Shown: piece after piece, positions 46,161-56,761 of the stretch | Position numbering within the stretch: the stretch's first letter is position 1 | How the letters are laid out: each line of letters starts with the position of its first letter | NCBI GenBank assembly: GCA_015039365.1 | Contig: WION01000261.1 | Span: 1 to 64,000, forward strand | Direction: 5' to 3' | Length of the DNA: 64,000 nt | Source: Amanita rubescens | Lineage: Eukaryota; Basidiomycota; Agaricomycetes; Agaricales; Amanitaceae | The notes under the pieces: model-generated | The model's input: only the letters and a program-made list of their open reading frames with translations | Told to the model about the DNA's origin: nothing | The model's database searches: none | Program-made: the position numbers and the translations under genes

Positions 46161-46525
46161 ACTCGAAAGCTGCCAAGTCGTCTGTATGTACTACGGGCCG
46201 AGGAACTCGAACGGATCTTGGGGAGGAACCAGAACTGATAAGAGGAGACTCGAAAGTGGCCAAGTCGTCTGTACGTACTACGGACAGGGGACTGGAACCG
46301 ATCTTGACGAAGAGGAACGGGAACTGATAAGAGGTTGAGACTCGAAAACTGCCAAGTCGTCTGTACGTACTACGGACGGAGGAACTGGAACGGATCTTGA
46401 AGAAGAGGAACGGGAACTGATAAGAGGTTGAGACTCGAAAGTGGCCAAGTCGTCTGTACGCACTACGGACAGGGGAACTGGATCGGATCTTGAAGAAGAA
46501 TAGGAACTGGAACCAATACCGATAA
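46161..46525. repeat. Minisatellite, four units of 87-93 bp
   Basis: Units start with ACTCGAAAG or ACTCGAAAAC at 46161, 46248, 46340 and 46433 and share GCCAAGTCGTCTGTACG, TACTACGGAC and GAACTGATAAGAGG. Flanking stretches at about 46040-46130 and 46550-46630 (ATTGGACTGGTTGTTGTTGAG, TGTAATTTGTAATACAAG) are also copies of each other, so the block has grown in a nested way. It lies between the two KDZ-element minus-strand gene groups. Confidence 0.85.
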
Positions 46526-46975
46526 GAAGAATGGCATGAAGGAACTGAAACCGATAGGAAGAATAGCGATAGCGATTGGACTGGTTGTTGTTGAGCCATA
46601 ATGTAATTTGTAATACAAGTCGCGTCTGAGAATTGAATCCACGGCCAACTCAGCAAGACTCGAAAGCGGCCAAGGAACTAGAATATGACGGCAATTCCAC
46701 TTAGGCAAATGATGAGTTTTAGGATTCTTTAGGGCCATAGCTCCAACGTACCTCAGGAGAAACGTAACAACAGAATACCGGCCTCATGCCTTTGTCAAAT
46801 TGCTTCGCGCCGCCTTTTCTAGCCGTCTACGCTCCCAATGATATGATCCAACGTAACAATGGAATAACGGCCTCATGCACTTGTCAAATTGCTTCGTGCC
46901 TCCTTTCCTACCGTTCGGGTCCATTCTACTTTATATTTCTCAGTAATAATCTAGCGGTATTCAACAATTCTGCTA

Positions 46976-49900
46976 CTAATCAGCAATTCTATCAATAAAT
47001 TCTGTTACTTTATAGAAGTCTTCTTCAATTTCCAAGTCATCATCGCATTCATCTGACGTTGGAAAATCCGCAGTGAAAAACGCCAGGTTCTTGAGCTGAT
47101 CGAAACGCTCCAGATGTATCATATTCACGGATGAGCGCAAGCGCCATCTGTGACTGATTTCATTTGCGAGCAAGTTATTCGTCTGAGACAGTTCATGGAG
47201 TACCTTTTCAACATGAGCAGTCTCTTGCTGTATTGATGCCTCCAACCGTCTAACTTCTATATTCAGCCTTGTTATCTCCTCTCGAGCACGACAGAGCTTG
47301 AAGTATTTCACGCAGGCATCACGATAGGCTGGTTTGCTCCAAAGCTCATCCCTGACGTCCTGTCGGGCCAATCGTAGTAAGTCGAATTCGCCCAACAAGG
47401 TATATTCAGTCAAATGGTTCCAAGACAATTCAGGGCGTGGCGGATCAAGTTTCTTGGCCTGGGTATTATAGCGGTTAAGCGCGTTCCGTAACGTTTCCGA
47501 ACGCCTCTTAAGCGCCTTGCCCAGATGTGCCCTGAGATTGCTTCCTAACATAGACTAAGTTGCATTATTCTGCGGTCAAATAAATAAGGATGACATACCT
47601 GTGTTTGCCGCTCTAAGTTTGGGAAGCTCAAACATTCTCATGACGGCCAGGCGTTCTAATTCATCAAGTGCCTTTTGGTAATCCATCATCTCCGCCAGTT
47701 TACGGAATTTCTGATACCCATCAGAATTTGATGTCCACCGGTTCCGAATGTTGAGCATTTTCTCAAGGTTCATGACCTGTGTTTGGGCATCCTGAAATTT
47801 TGCAAAGGCGGTGTCAAGCCGTTCCTTGGTTTGCGTAATAGCAAAATAGATCTTCTCATGCGCAACTCTGTTGAAGACATTGTTGGCCTCTTCCTTGGCT
47901 GCCGCCCATTGGAGCCTGCAAACATCAGGATCCCATCTTATCCCAATCCAGAAAACGCTCACTTCCACCGCGCCATTTCGTTCAAGGCGTGAATATATTT
48001 TATTTTCATCTCGTCTGTCTTGGGCATCTGCTTGAGATTATCTAGATACTTCCGTTCTTCTTCGAAAAAATGTTCGAAATCGCTGTCAGTCAGACGCAAT
48101 TGTTCCTTGATTACGGAAAGTTCTTGTTCTAACGTGTGAATCAGGTTTGTGGCCTCCCTGTAATGGTTAAGTATAAATTTGCCTAAAAAGGAGTTAGCAA
48201 CTTTGCGATACTGATAAAAGCAACGGCGTTATACTTAAAAGGGCATATTTGTCCTGGTCCCAGAATTGAAAGTGATCTTCAATAGCTTGGTGACGGTGGA
48301 ACCGGCTGCAGTGTCGCGTTGATCGCGCCAATTCGTTTGATGAAGAAAATACGTGCTCGCATCCCTCGCCATCCGTCAAGCCGGTCCCTTTAATGTACAT
48401 GGGGTGCCAAGCTAGTTGACATGCTCGATTATGTGCATGTCCATGGAAGGCGCCTACCATCATCCGAAGCTGTTTCTCCTTTGCCATAAGGCCTATGGAA
48501 CTTTTTGCCAGCGTTTTGCTAAAGACGCAGCCAATATCGTAAGCGCATCCAATGCGATTGCCGATGTTTGCCATTAGTCGATCTGTTATGGCTATGGGGT
48601 ACTTTGCCCTATAAAGGTTGGTCAATATCTCACACAACAAAAACGAGTTAAAAATATACAGTTCACCGCTCTGGATCATATCACATGTGTATAGAACCAT
48701 TCGATGTCGACAACTGGCAATAAAGATTCCCGTCTCATCGAATAGATCAAACATTCGTTTGCGGGTATTAGATCCTGCATTTTTCCAGCGGTCTGCGCAT
48801 TTGAAGCCTGCATTTGTTGATTCCGTAACATCCGTTGATTCCGGCGACTCTGCTTCTGTTGATTCGTTTGATTGAGTTGGGGCATCATCAGCGTCCTCAA
48901 ACGCCTGTTTCACACACGATAGGTAAGGGTCTTGATCCAATTATATTAGATGATGCTCACCATATCCTGGGTTTCATCTTTGAACTTGTTTACCTCAGCA
49001 GCCGATAGCCAACGATCGGATACAACTTCACGCGAATCTGGCCGTTCTTCCTGTCCCCGTATAGAAGATTTAACTCGCTTGAGGGAATTGTTGCCGTCCA
49101 TGGACACAAGGACTGCAAATTCTTGTTCGGCTTCACCCGGGACCCGGAAAAAACACGGCGGACACAAACGAGCTAGGCGGTTTTCTGAATTATACCCAAG
49201 CGAAGAATTTATTTGCCGGTCGACATGTTGACAAATCAGGAGGTACACGTCGAAGGCTGTAGAGAGTTGATTACGGAGGTATCTATGGTATGGTACCTGT
49301 AATTTATCCATGAGAATATGTTCCTAGAAAGGTAATAATATGCCTTTTGGCAACGTACGTTATGCATATGACACAGGGTTTTTGTTATGGCTTCAAAGCT
49401 AAAATGTGGGCAAGTCCGATGCATTTGGCGATACGCAAATAACGTGCGAAGGGAAATGGCGACTGTTGGATAGACAGGCGAGCAGCCGAGATACCCATTC
49501 CGCAGCAAGGTCTCATTTGGGTATAGGTCGGTTTCAGTCGTAAGGGAGTCGAAGCGAATCTTCCTGCGAGCTAATTGTGAAAGTGAAGGGGGGTAAATGC
49601 AAATATATCCGTACAATGGTTTGAACTGACATACCAAATAAATCGACTGTTTCCACTGCTGGTATGCTCGGATCGACTTCGTCAGGAGCTTGGCCTGCTT
49701 GTGGCATCCCTTCAAGGCCGGCTGTCAACCTAAAGGAAAGATAGGCAGTGACGAGTCGTTCAAGTTGCATCTCCCATTGCTGAGTCTGGTTTTCCGTACG
49801 GTCGCGCCGCGTTCGATGGTCCACTTGCTTGCTAGACAAGCGTGAGTAACAGGAGGAATTCAGTGCCGTTGAATTGACTTACTAGTATCCTGTTGCCCTG

Positions 49901-50283
49901 GCTATGTCATTTGCGAGGTTGTCAAACACCTCATATTCTCCGCCTGCATGACTGATATCAAATCCCACTTCATCCGGAGGAGCAATGTGGTTAACTGCCT
50001 CGACGTCGTCTGCTGAGCCAAATGTCTCTATATCCATCTGGGCAAGGGCTTGACGTTCTTCTTCGCTCATGTCTAAGGCCAATTAAAGCAATTGCATTCG
50101 TTGTTGATCAGTTTACTTACCTTGTATGACCGCGCGACGTCTCTCCTCTACTTCACGCATTCGTTCCGCTTTCTTCGCCGCCGATATAATTGTTGATTCG
50201 CGAATTCCACGAGAACGATTGTGAACGATAGATTTCCTTGAGATTCCGGAGTGCTTTGTAGTAGACCCTCGTCGAAAATCCAT
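46976..50283 (-). CDS. KDZ transposase
   Basis: Multi-exon gene. It opens MDFRRGSTTKHSGISRKS with a basic helix (AAKKAERMREVEERRR) and an acidic segment. The KDZ core follows: LYPNETLLRNGYLGCSP, VAISLRTLFAYRQMHRTCP, the Cys pair LCPPCFFRV, the acidic site SMDGNNSLKR, GIFIASCRHRM, CAYDIGCVFSKTL and the hallmark GLTDGEGCEHVFSSSNELA with the catalytic Glu region. Long coiled-coil exons (47551-46976 and around 47600-48150) close the protein at 46976. KDZ transposases are RNase H-fold DD(E) enzymes that cut and rejoin the ends of the element. I followed the main exons and saw no stop inside them, but did not verify every splice site. Confidence 0.85.
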
Positions 50284-51106
50284 ATTCGTCTTGAAACGGT
50301 CCCAGGAGGTGCGTTTGATGAGTTTGGAAACGGGGTGTGAGACACTGTAGATGATGAGAGAGGAAAATGGCCTCTGCTCGATGTACGCGGGAGCAGATGA
50401 GTGATTGCATCGGCTTAGAATGCAAAAACAAGAGACCGGCATACGTACATTCCGTACACCCGTGCAAATCAAACTTCACCCTTTCTCATTCATCGCCATC
50501 CTGTTGGGTGGGAGCAGCTGAGTGAGATCATAGAGTCAACAGTTAGAACGTGAGAATCAGCAACGGGTGGACGTACGTGCTCTCCTAACCCACAACTTTA
50601 TGCCATCATAAGATATCGATCTGAGCGGTTGTAAATGGGTGAAAAACAAGACACCGGGCATACGTACACTGTTCCGTACACCCCTGCAAATCAATTATCA
50701 ATCCTGGCGCTCTTCCATTCATCGCCGTCTTGCTGGAGCTGAGTGAGGTAATAGGAGTTGGCTTAGAAAGCAACGGGAGGGACGTACACTCTACACGCGC
50801 TCTCTCCCGACCCACAACTTCATGCCGTCGATAAGATGTTGATTGTAGATGTATTGAACGCGAGTGAGCGACACGGAGTCTAACCCACGGGAGCGACGTA
50901 TAGTCTAGCTCCGTAACCTCGGATTTTCGATGCTCCCCAGCAGACGTGCGAGTGTGCGGATGCAGTCTATCACGCAGTCATAAAAGCCAAGGGAGGCTTT
51001 GAGTAATGAAGTCGGCCTGGAGCCTGAGCGCGAGCGAGTGCCCTGTGGCTGTGCAATGATGGCTGTGCGTGGCTGTGCAGTCTCATTCCGCAGCATTCAC
51101 ACTGCT

Positions 51107-52403
51107 ATGGTTGCCCACAAGTCAACAACGAAGAAAAAGAAAACGTACAGAAGCGGTAACTTATTTTATAACATGACTGGCAGAATTGCAAAGCTTACTA
51201 CTATCTGACAGGCCAGAAACAGCGTGCATATCTTGAACGGCGCAAGGACGCTGAGGATGGAATATCGAAGAACTCACTCAAAACTGGCTTAAAACAGGGC
51301 AAACGCAGTAAAGAGGTGATACGGGAAAAGCGTTTGAAGAGTGCTGAGAGGATCAAAGAGGCAAGAGAGGTAGCCGAAAGTCATTGGGGTGCGTTATTGG
51401 ATTTCATCACATGTGAATTGTCATACTGACCATGGGTCTCAGAAACCTTTCTGGTAGCTGCTTGTCCCAGTGAACTGCTCAGCTGCCAGAATACAAAAGA
51501 AGCTATGAGAGCAAAACTGATGAAGTATGATCTGGACCACAATCACTACATCACTGAGACTGGCAGCATCCACCTCCCATGCCCTCCTATCTATTTTGAC
51601 TCGAACTTGGAGCGAGGCTACATCCAAAACATTGAGAAATATCCAATCTTTTGCAGCATCAAACCACATTTCCTCATTCACAAATTTGTGAATGTCCTCA
51701 GCCCAGAGCAGTGTCAGGATTTGAGAGAAAAATGGGTATCATTTACAAATGAGAATCCCATTGCTCACAATACTGAAACAGGATCCAGCTCAAGATCCAG
51801 TGGGACATCCTCATACCATCTGGGTGTTTGGCGCCGCTACAGTGATCATGCAATGGTTACATTAGATACTCAATGCAGGGGGTTCAACCATCAGCAGAAA
51901 CAATGCAAGAACTTCCTACGTGCAGTACAGCGTCATGTGGCACCTGCATTGAAGCGCCTTATGGAGCGCTATACAAAGGAGGAATGGGCAATGAGAAAAA
52001 GGCAAGTAAACTTTGGCTGGCTATTTCATGAAGCTGACAAAAGTGAGCTAGGTTATCTGAATACATTCAGGAAAGTGGGCTTGTGGATGGATACCCAGAG
52101 TTGGATTTTTATGGGTCCTTCACAACTGTTGCAGTGACAAATGGTGTCAGTGACATTTTGCACACAGACAGAAGTGATGCAGGGCTGACATGGGTATTAC
52201 CTATTGGGAAGTGGGAAGGGGGGGATTTGGGTTTTGCCCAGTTTGGCAGGAGCATCAATCTCAAAGAAGGGGATGCAGTTGCATTTCAGGCTAACTTCTT
52301 AGCCCATCAGAGCTCACCACTGCTGGGTGGTGATCGTTTGGCATTTACCTGCTTTACTGACAGCAACCTCATGAAGGATTCACAGAAGTGGAAAAAGAAA
52401 TGA
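51107..52403 (+). CDS. TET/JBP-family 2-oxoglutarate/Fe(II) dioxygenase, one frame break
   Basis: Exon 1 51107-51155 (MVAHKSTTKKKKTYRSG), exon 2 51212-51388, exon 3 from 51443, joined in frame. The dioxygenase part shows INFGWLFHEAD-like FGWLFHEADKSELGY, then the iron ligands H-x-D in DILHTDRSDAG and the distal His in NFLAHQSSP, and an Arg in DRLAFTCFT for 2-oxoglutarate. Fungal TET/JBP enzymes oxidise 5-methylcytosine. At about 52085 the frame must shift by one base (GLW|MDGYPELDFYG; TTGTGG where TTGGTGG is expected), so this copy is either inactivated by one deletion or carries a sequence error. It is the only plus-strand gene of the element, next to its right end. Confidence 0.85.
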
Positions 52404-52439
52404 TGGATTGGATTCTAATTCACATTATATGCATAAATT

Positions 52440-52890
52440 GAGAGTTGTATGACTGATAAGATTGCTTAAATAATGTCACTGAGCCCCATAGCCCTACTGT
52501 GTGAATATATAACTGATAAGATCGCTTAGATAGTCTCTTACTTGGTTTGACACTGAAAAATGCTCTCCGTTGACCCCCCATAATGCCTGGAGCCATACTG
52601 CGTGAATATATGACTGATAAGATCACTTAAATAATCTCTTACCTGGTTTGGCACTGAAAGATGCTCTTTGTTGACCCCCATAATGCCTGGAGCCATACTG
52701 TGTGAATATATGACTGATAAGATCACTTAAATAATATCTTACCTGGTTTGGCACTGAAAAATGCTCTCTGTTGATCCCCATAATGCCTGGACCCCTCCCA
52801 TATAAATATAAGACAGATAAGATCACTTAGATAATCTCTTACTTGATTTGGCACTGATAAATGCTCTCTGTTGACCCCATATCACCTTTG
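52440..52890 (-). repeat. KDZ right subterminal tandem repeats
   Basis: About four units of roughly 100 bp with ACTGATAAGATC, CTTACYTGGTTTG, CACTGAAAAATGCTCTC, GTTGACCCC and ATAATGCCTGGA. They are the reverse-complement family of the left subterminal repeats. Confidence 0.85.
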
Positions 52891-53084
52891 ATGTGCAAAT
52901 TGCCAAATTTGGAACTTAGACATCATGGGAAAATCAGCCAGATCCATGTCATGTGATGGGAATGGTAGCTGACTAATATGGGCCACATCTACATATGTCT
53001 AAAAATAAAAAATATATTACAAGTCCCCCAATAATTGGGGGCGGGATTATCAATGGGAGGGGGAATTTGGATATTTGAGCCTTA

Positions 53085-53155
53085 TATTAGTGGAGCACAG
53101 CACCCAAGCTCCACTAATAAAAGGCTTAAAGTATGGGCTCAACAGGTGTAAATTG
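53085..53155 (-). repeat. KDZ right terminal inverted repeat with hairpin
   Basis: Stem TATTAGTGGAGC / GCTCCACTAATA (53085-53119), then AAGGCTTAAAGTATGGGCTC and the end near 53155. It is the inverse partner of 40065-40140. Confidence 0.85.
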
Positions 53156-54050
53156 ACAGCACCTCATGACGGTCGAGGACGGTCACCATTAATCGGAGAA
53201 GTTGTGAGTCTCGCATCAGGCAACACAGTGAGAAAGGGGTATTAACTTGAACTTCAAACCGTCAGCGAATCAGTCCTTTCCACGTCGCCAAGTTCTTAGT
53301 TCATAGCCCTGACCATCCATCCAGCTTCAAGAACTACATGTTCCATGGCACCAGGTAATTGAATGGATTATGTATGTTCAGCTGTCAGCACCGCCCGCTA
53401 TGAAACGTAAACCTTATTTCAGACCAAATCGGCAAATATGCCCTTGACAAGAATGACATGATACGAGTCCTTTTTATCTTCAGCTGAATTAACGCTGAAA
53501 AATTGCTGCTCGACTTGACTCTTATGTTGCCAACATCCTCACATCAATCGGGTCTCTTTTTCCTCGACGCATACAGTTCGATAACAGCACAATGACTCTC
53601 CAGCAGGGATCTTCGTTCCGATGTCAAGGGCCAATACATAATCTCGACGTTGATGACGGATCAGGTTGATCTACGTGAGGCACCATCTGGATCACGTCAT
53701 TAAGTCAATGATGGTTGCTGGTAAGCAGAACCTAGCACATTTCTTCATAGAGGGAACTTAGAGCACTAAGTATCCATATTACTGGAATCCAACTACTATT
53801 CGGTGGCCTTACCTCACACCACTTCAATCGTCATCGTGCAATCTCATCTTTCGCTCCTACGATCAGTCGCTCTTAGAAACCTGTCAGCGGGAACAGATGA
53901 TGTATAACGTCATCTTTGGACTGCGAAACAAGGCCGTAACTACAGGTCGTTTTTGGTAATCGTTTATATCAAGATGCAAGGGAACTAGATGAAACACGGA
54001 TTTCAATGTATATACGTACGTTCCTGCAATTGACCAGGTCGTCACTCCCA
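53156..54050. other. Intergenic, no gene recognised
   Basis: Right flank of the KDZ element and upstream region of the membrane protein gene. No significant frame on either strand and no repeat noticed. Confidence 0.4.
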
Positions 54051-54980
54051 ATGCTTGCCCATAAGGTGCGTCAGTGTACCCAATCACAGGCCATCTGTGA
54101 CACTTAACCAAAACAGCTTCCTGTCGGACTAGTACTTCTGTTATCTTTTTTCACCGTTGCTCTTGGTTCAGGCCCCAACTTCGCTGCGTGCCTACAGCAA
54201 GCCCTTCAAAACAACGGTTCGCTCGAAGGCACCGTTGATACCAACGGAAATCCAACAACAAACACAAGCCAGATAACTGGCCTCACGTACGATCGTTGCG
54301 TGGCAGATTGCGGTCATGGATCAGTTAGTTTCGACTGGCACACGTTCTCCCAGCAATTTACTTCGTGGCTCCTCCCGTGGCTAGCCCTTATTTCTCAGCT
54401 GCCGTACGGTTCACGAGATACACTGAGCAACTGCCTAGCTGTGCTCCTGACGATTGGATCTCCGACCCTTGCAGCATACTCTCTCGCACTCTCTGTCATC
54501 AGTAATCGATGGATGGTCAAACGGTTTGGAAGGAGCAACTATCTCAGCAGTCGTTTGGCAGCCCAGACTCTGAGTAATCTTCAACAGGTGTCTCTGGACC
54601 TTCCTGACGATGAACATGTACTGCTGTCCCTAATCGTTATTCAAAAGAACCAGCAGTGGTGGCAAAAGCTCGCTCAGGGCCTTGATTATGCAAAGTGGAC
54701 GTTGGCTTCAATCATGTCCGTTGTGTATGTTGTATTGGCCGATCTCTTCACGTGGATCGATACCCTTTCTGGGCCTCTTTCCAATGTCGTCGTCAATGCC
54801 ACTGGTGGAGGCATTTCGTCGCTTTGGTTATGTTTCTTGCCTATCGTCATTGGGAACCTACAACTATCCCCTAAAACCGACCCTAATCGCATTTGTAGAG
54901 CTTTTGACCACGCCAACTCATGCCTTTTTGTCGCTATCGATGAGGGCCCGCCAAAACAGGCTCATCGTTTTCTGCGCTAA
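54051..54980 (+). CDS. Agaricomycete multi-pass membrane protein, probably C-terminally truncated
   Basis: Exon 1 54051-54065 (MLAHK) joins over a 51-nt intron (GTGCGT...AAACAG) to 54117-54980, giving 292 residues. The start yields a clear signal peptide (HKLPVGLVLLLSFFTVALG). A luminal part NFAACLQQALQNNGSLEGTV, TGLTYDRCVADCG and FDWHTFSQQFTSWLLPWLAL follow, then hydrophobic spans LAVLLTIGSPTLAAYSLAL, IMSVVYVVLADLFTWI and SLWLCFLPIVIG. This is a large uncharacterised family of mushroom membrane proteins that usually runs to well over 400 residues; here the stop comes soon after the last span (IDEGPPKQAHRFLR). A downstream exon may be missed or the gene may be shortened. Confidence 0.7.
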
Positions 54981-55064
54981 TACCAAACGTATTCAATCGC
55001 TGATCAAACGGCAAAATGGAGCATTCGGTCCGTGTCGTGATCGACTATTCTACTCATGTATAGA

Positions 55065-55180
55065 TGAAAGGTACCCGCCGCAGCAGTTCCCTTATAAAGC
55101 ACTTAACTCACCATCTATAGATTCTTCTATTTACACATAAATGAAAGGTACCCGTCGCACCATGTTCTCTCATTAAAATA
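55065..55180. repeat. Short tandem duplication
   Basis: Two imperfect copies of a unit of about 75 bp: ATGAAAGGTACCCGYCGCA, then TAAARYACTWAAGTCACC or similar, CATYTATA and TTCYTCYNTT. No coding role seen. Confidence 0.5.
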
Positions 55181-55805
55181 CTAAAGTCACCATTTATATT
55201 CCTCCCTATTGATAAGGATCTGTACAGCACTTTTACAACAATGGGGAGAAACGAATTACGCCCGAGTGGTTGGCGTCTCTTCTCTGTTATGAATGAGAGC
55301 TTGACACTGCGCGGGCACAGCCGCGCCATAAAGCAACGTTAGAAAGACAATTGATTTCTGAAAAGAGCGATACTCCGATCGGAAGGTCGGCTTAAAGTCC
55401 ATATAGGGATATGTATACCAAGTACCGCATCATCGTGCAATTTGCTGTTCTTCTATCGGTTGACAACGTCTTCTTGTAAGCAAGGCTGTCTCTAATGAAA
55501 TTTCTCACAGTAACAACTCGCTATGACTCGAAGGCACAGCCCTTATGATCTATCCCACGGTTATCCTTGTCATAACATTTCCGTGCAAGACAATTCTTTG
55601 TGTTGATTACGTATGTTCTTCCAGTGTGCTCAGAAAGCATAGCTACATGGCTGTTGTTCGCACTAATCCGTGAACAATTGGTTCATGAGTACCTCAGGTC
55701 CTTCCTTATATATAAGGACTATGCGGATTCCATTCAATATTGCCAGGCCTACCTAGGTTACGCGCTACATTCTCCACCCTTCTATTTACACCATCCTCGA
55801 TTGCG

Positions 55806-56365
55806 ATGCCCTTCTTCCAAGAAGCGCATAATTTCTCCGTTCATAATGCGAAGATGAACGATGTCGGTGGCGACTACACCGAGAACAGGCAGACGACGGA
55901 AACGAACAATAGCGACTCCAATAACCTTTACATCGGGTCCTCAGTACGCAAAGGTAATACAGAGACACATACCACGACTATATTGGTACGTATCGTCGTC
56001 AGCATCCATAACAATCAAGCTGATTTACGGAAGGGGATGGCAACCACAATACTATTACACGTGGAAACAGCGGAGCAGCAAGCAACGGTACGTTCTCATA
56101 GCTATTTTGAAAAAGACCCGTCGTAATTTTATCCTCAGCAACAACCGCGACGAACTTCCTGACGCCAGAAGTGCTTCGAATCATTCAGGCAGCGTCACAG
56201 CCACCTGTGATCACGCCAAAGAGTACACCCGGACTCCCTCCTGATGTCTCCAAATCTCTTGGAATTTTGCAAGAAGTGCCAGGAGATGCGTGGACGTCAG
56301 ATATGGTCACGGCACTGGAATATTGCGTAGGATTTATTAAGTCAGCAGCCAGAGCGAGCAAGTAA
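55806..56365 (+). CDS. Small Asn-rich protein, intact copy
   Basis: Exons 55806-55953, 56034-56087 and 56139-56365 join to 142 residues. The N-terminus MPFFQEAHNFSVHNAKMND and an Asn/Thr-rich segment are followed by GDGNHNTITRGNSGAASN and a helical C-terminus with TPEVLRIIQAASQ and GDAWTSDMVTALEYCVGFI. The donor GTAATA of intron 1 is chosen because it alone keeps the frame; the GTACGT further on matches the paralogue at 9377-9984 but would break it. The same two-part layout in both paralogues argues that this is a real family. Asn-rich heads of this type could form amyloid-like contacts, which is only a guess. The 3' half of the gene is duplicated beyond the HNH gene. Confidence 0.65.
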
Positions 56366-56750
56366 ACCAGTCGTACTCCTCTACACCGTATTATAGTGTC
56401 CTTTCATGCGTCCTATAGTGTATCTTCCGCGTCTTCTTTCTGTCATCCATTGCTTGTAATTGGAATCAGACGAATCTATGGATAAATACCCAATTAAAGT
56501 TGACGATCTAGCTGCTATGCTTCTGGATTTCTGCACGTACCAGGTCATGTAGTAGACTTTCAAGTCACATTTGCTCGACCGCAAAGTGCTCTGAGAAATC
56601 GGTCATGGCATGGTAAGCTGGAGGTCACGGATCTTGATAGATTTGAAGTCTTGATAGACCATTTAGCTTTCAACGACGTTCCGGCCGCAGCGCTGACTAC
56701 GGATTGACCATGATCCTAAACCAGACACTGCGCAGTGTGAAGTTAGTACA
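56061..56750 (+). repeat. Direct repeat flanking the HNH gene, left copy
   Basis: Covers the end of exon 2, intron 2, exon 3 and about 380 bp downstream of the Asn-rich gene. It matches 58222-58892 in the same orientation at high identity (ATTGCGTAGGATTTAT, TTGGAATCAGACGAATCTAT, TCACGGATCT). Confidence 0.9.
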
Positions 56751-56761
56751 CTGAACATGAT

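Larger units (their letters stand above)
40065..53155. mobile_element. KDZ-superfamily DNA transposon carrying a TET/JBP gene
   Basis: The ends are inverted repeats. The left end reads AATTGACACCTGCTGAG, CCCATACTTTAAGCC; the right end, on the other strand, reads AATTTACACCTGTTGAG, CCCATACTTTAAGCC. Each continues into a hairpin and then subterminal tandem repeats of the same family in opposite orientation. Inside lie a KDZ transposase (46976-50283, minus), two accessory genes (42909-44525 and 44732-45780, minus) and a TET/JBP dioxygenase gene (51107-52403, plus). Linkage of KDZ transposons and TET/JBP genes in mushroom genomes is known (Iyer, Aravind and colleagues). Size about 13.1 kb. Exact outer ends and target duplication are unresolved. 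Confidence 0.85.
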
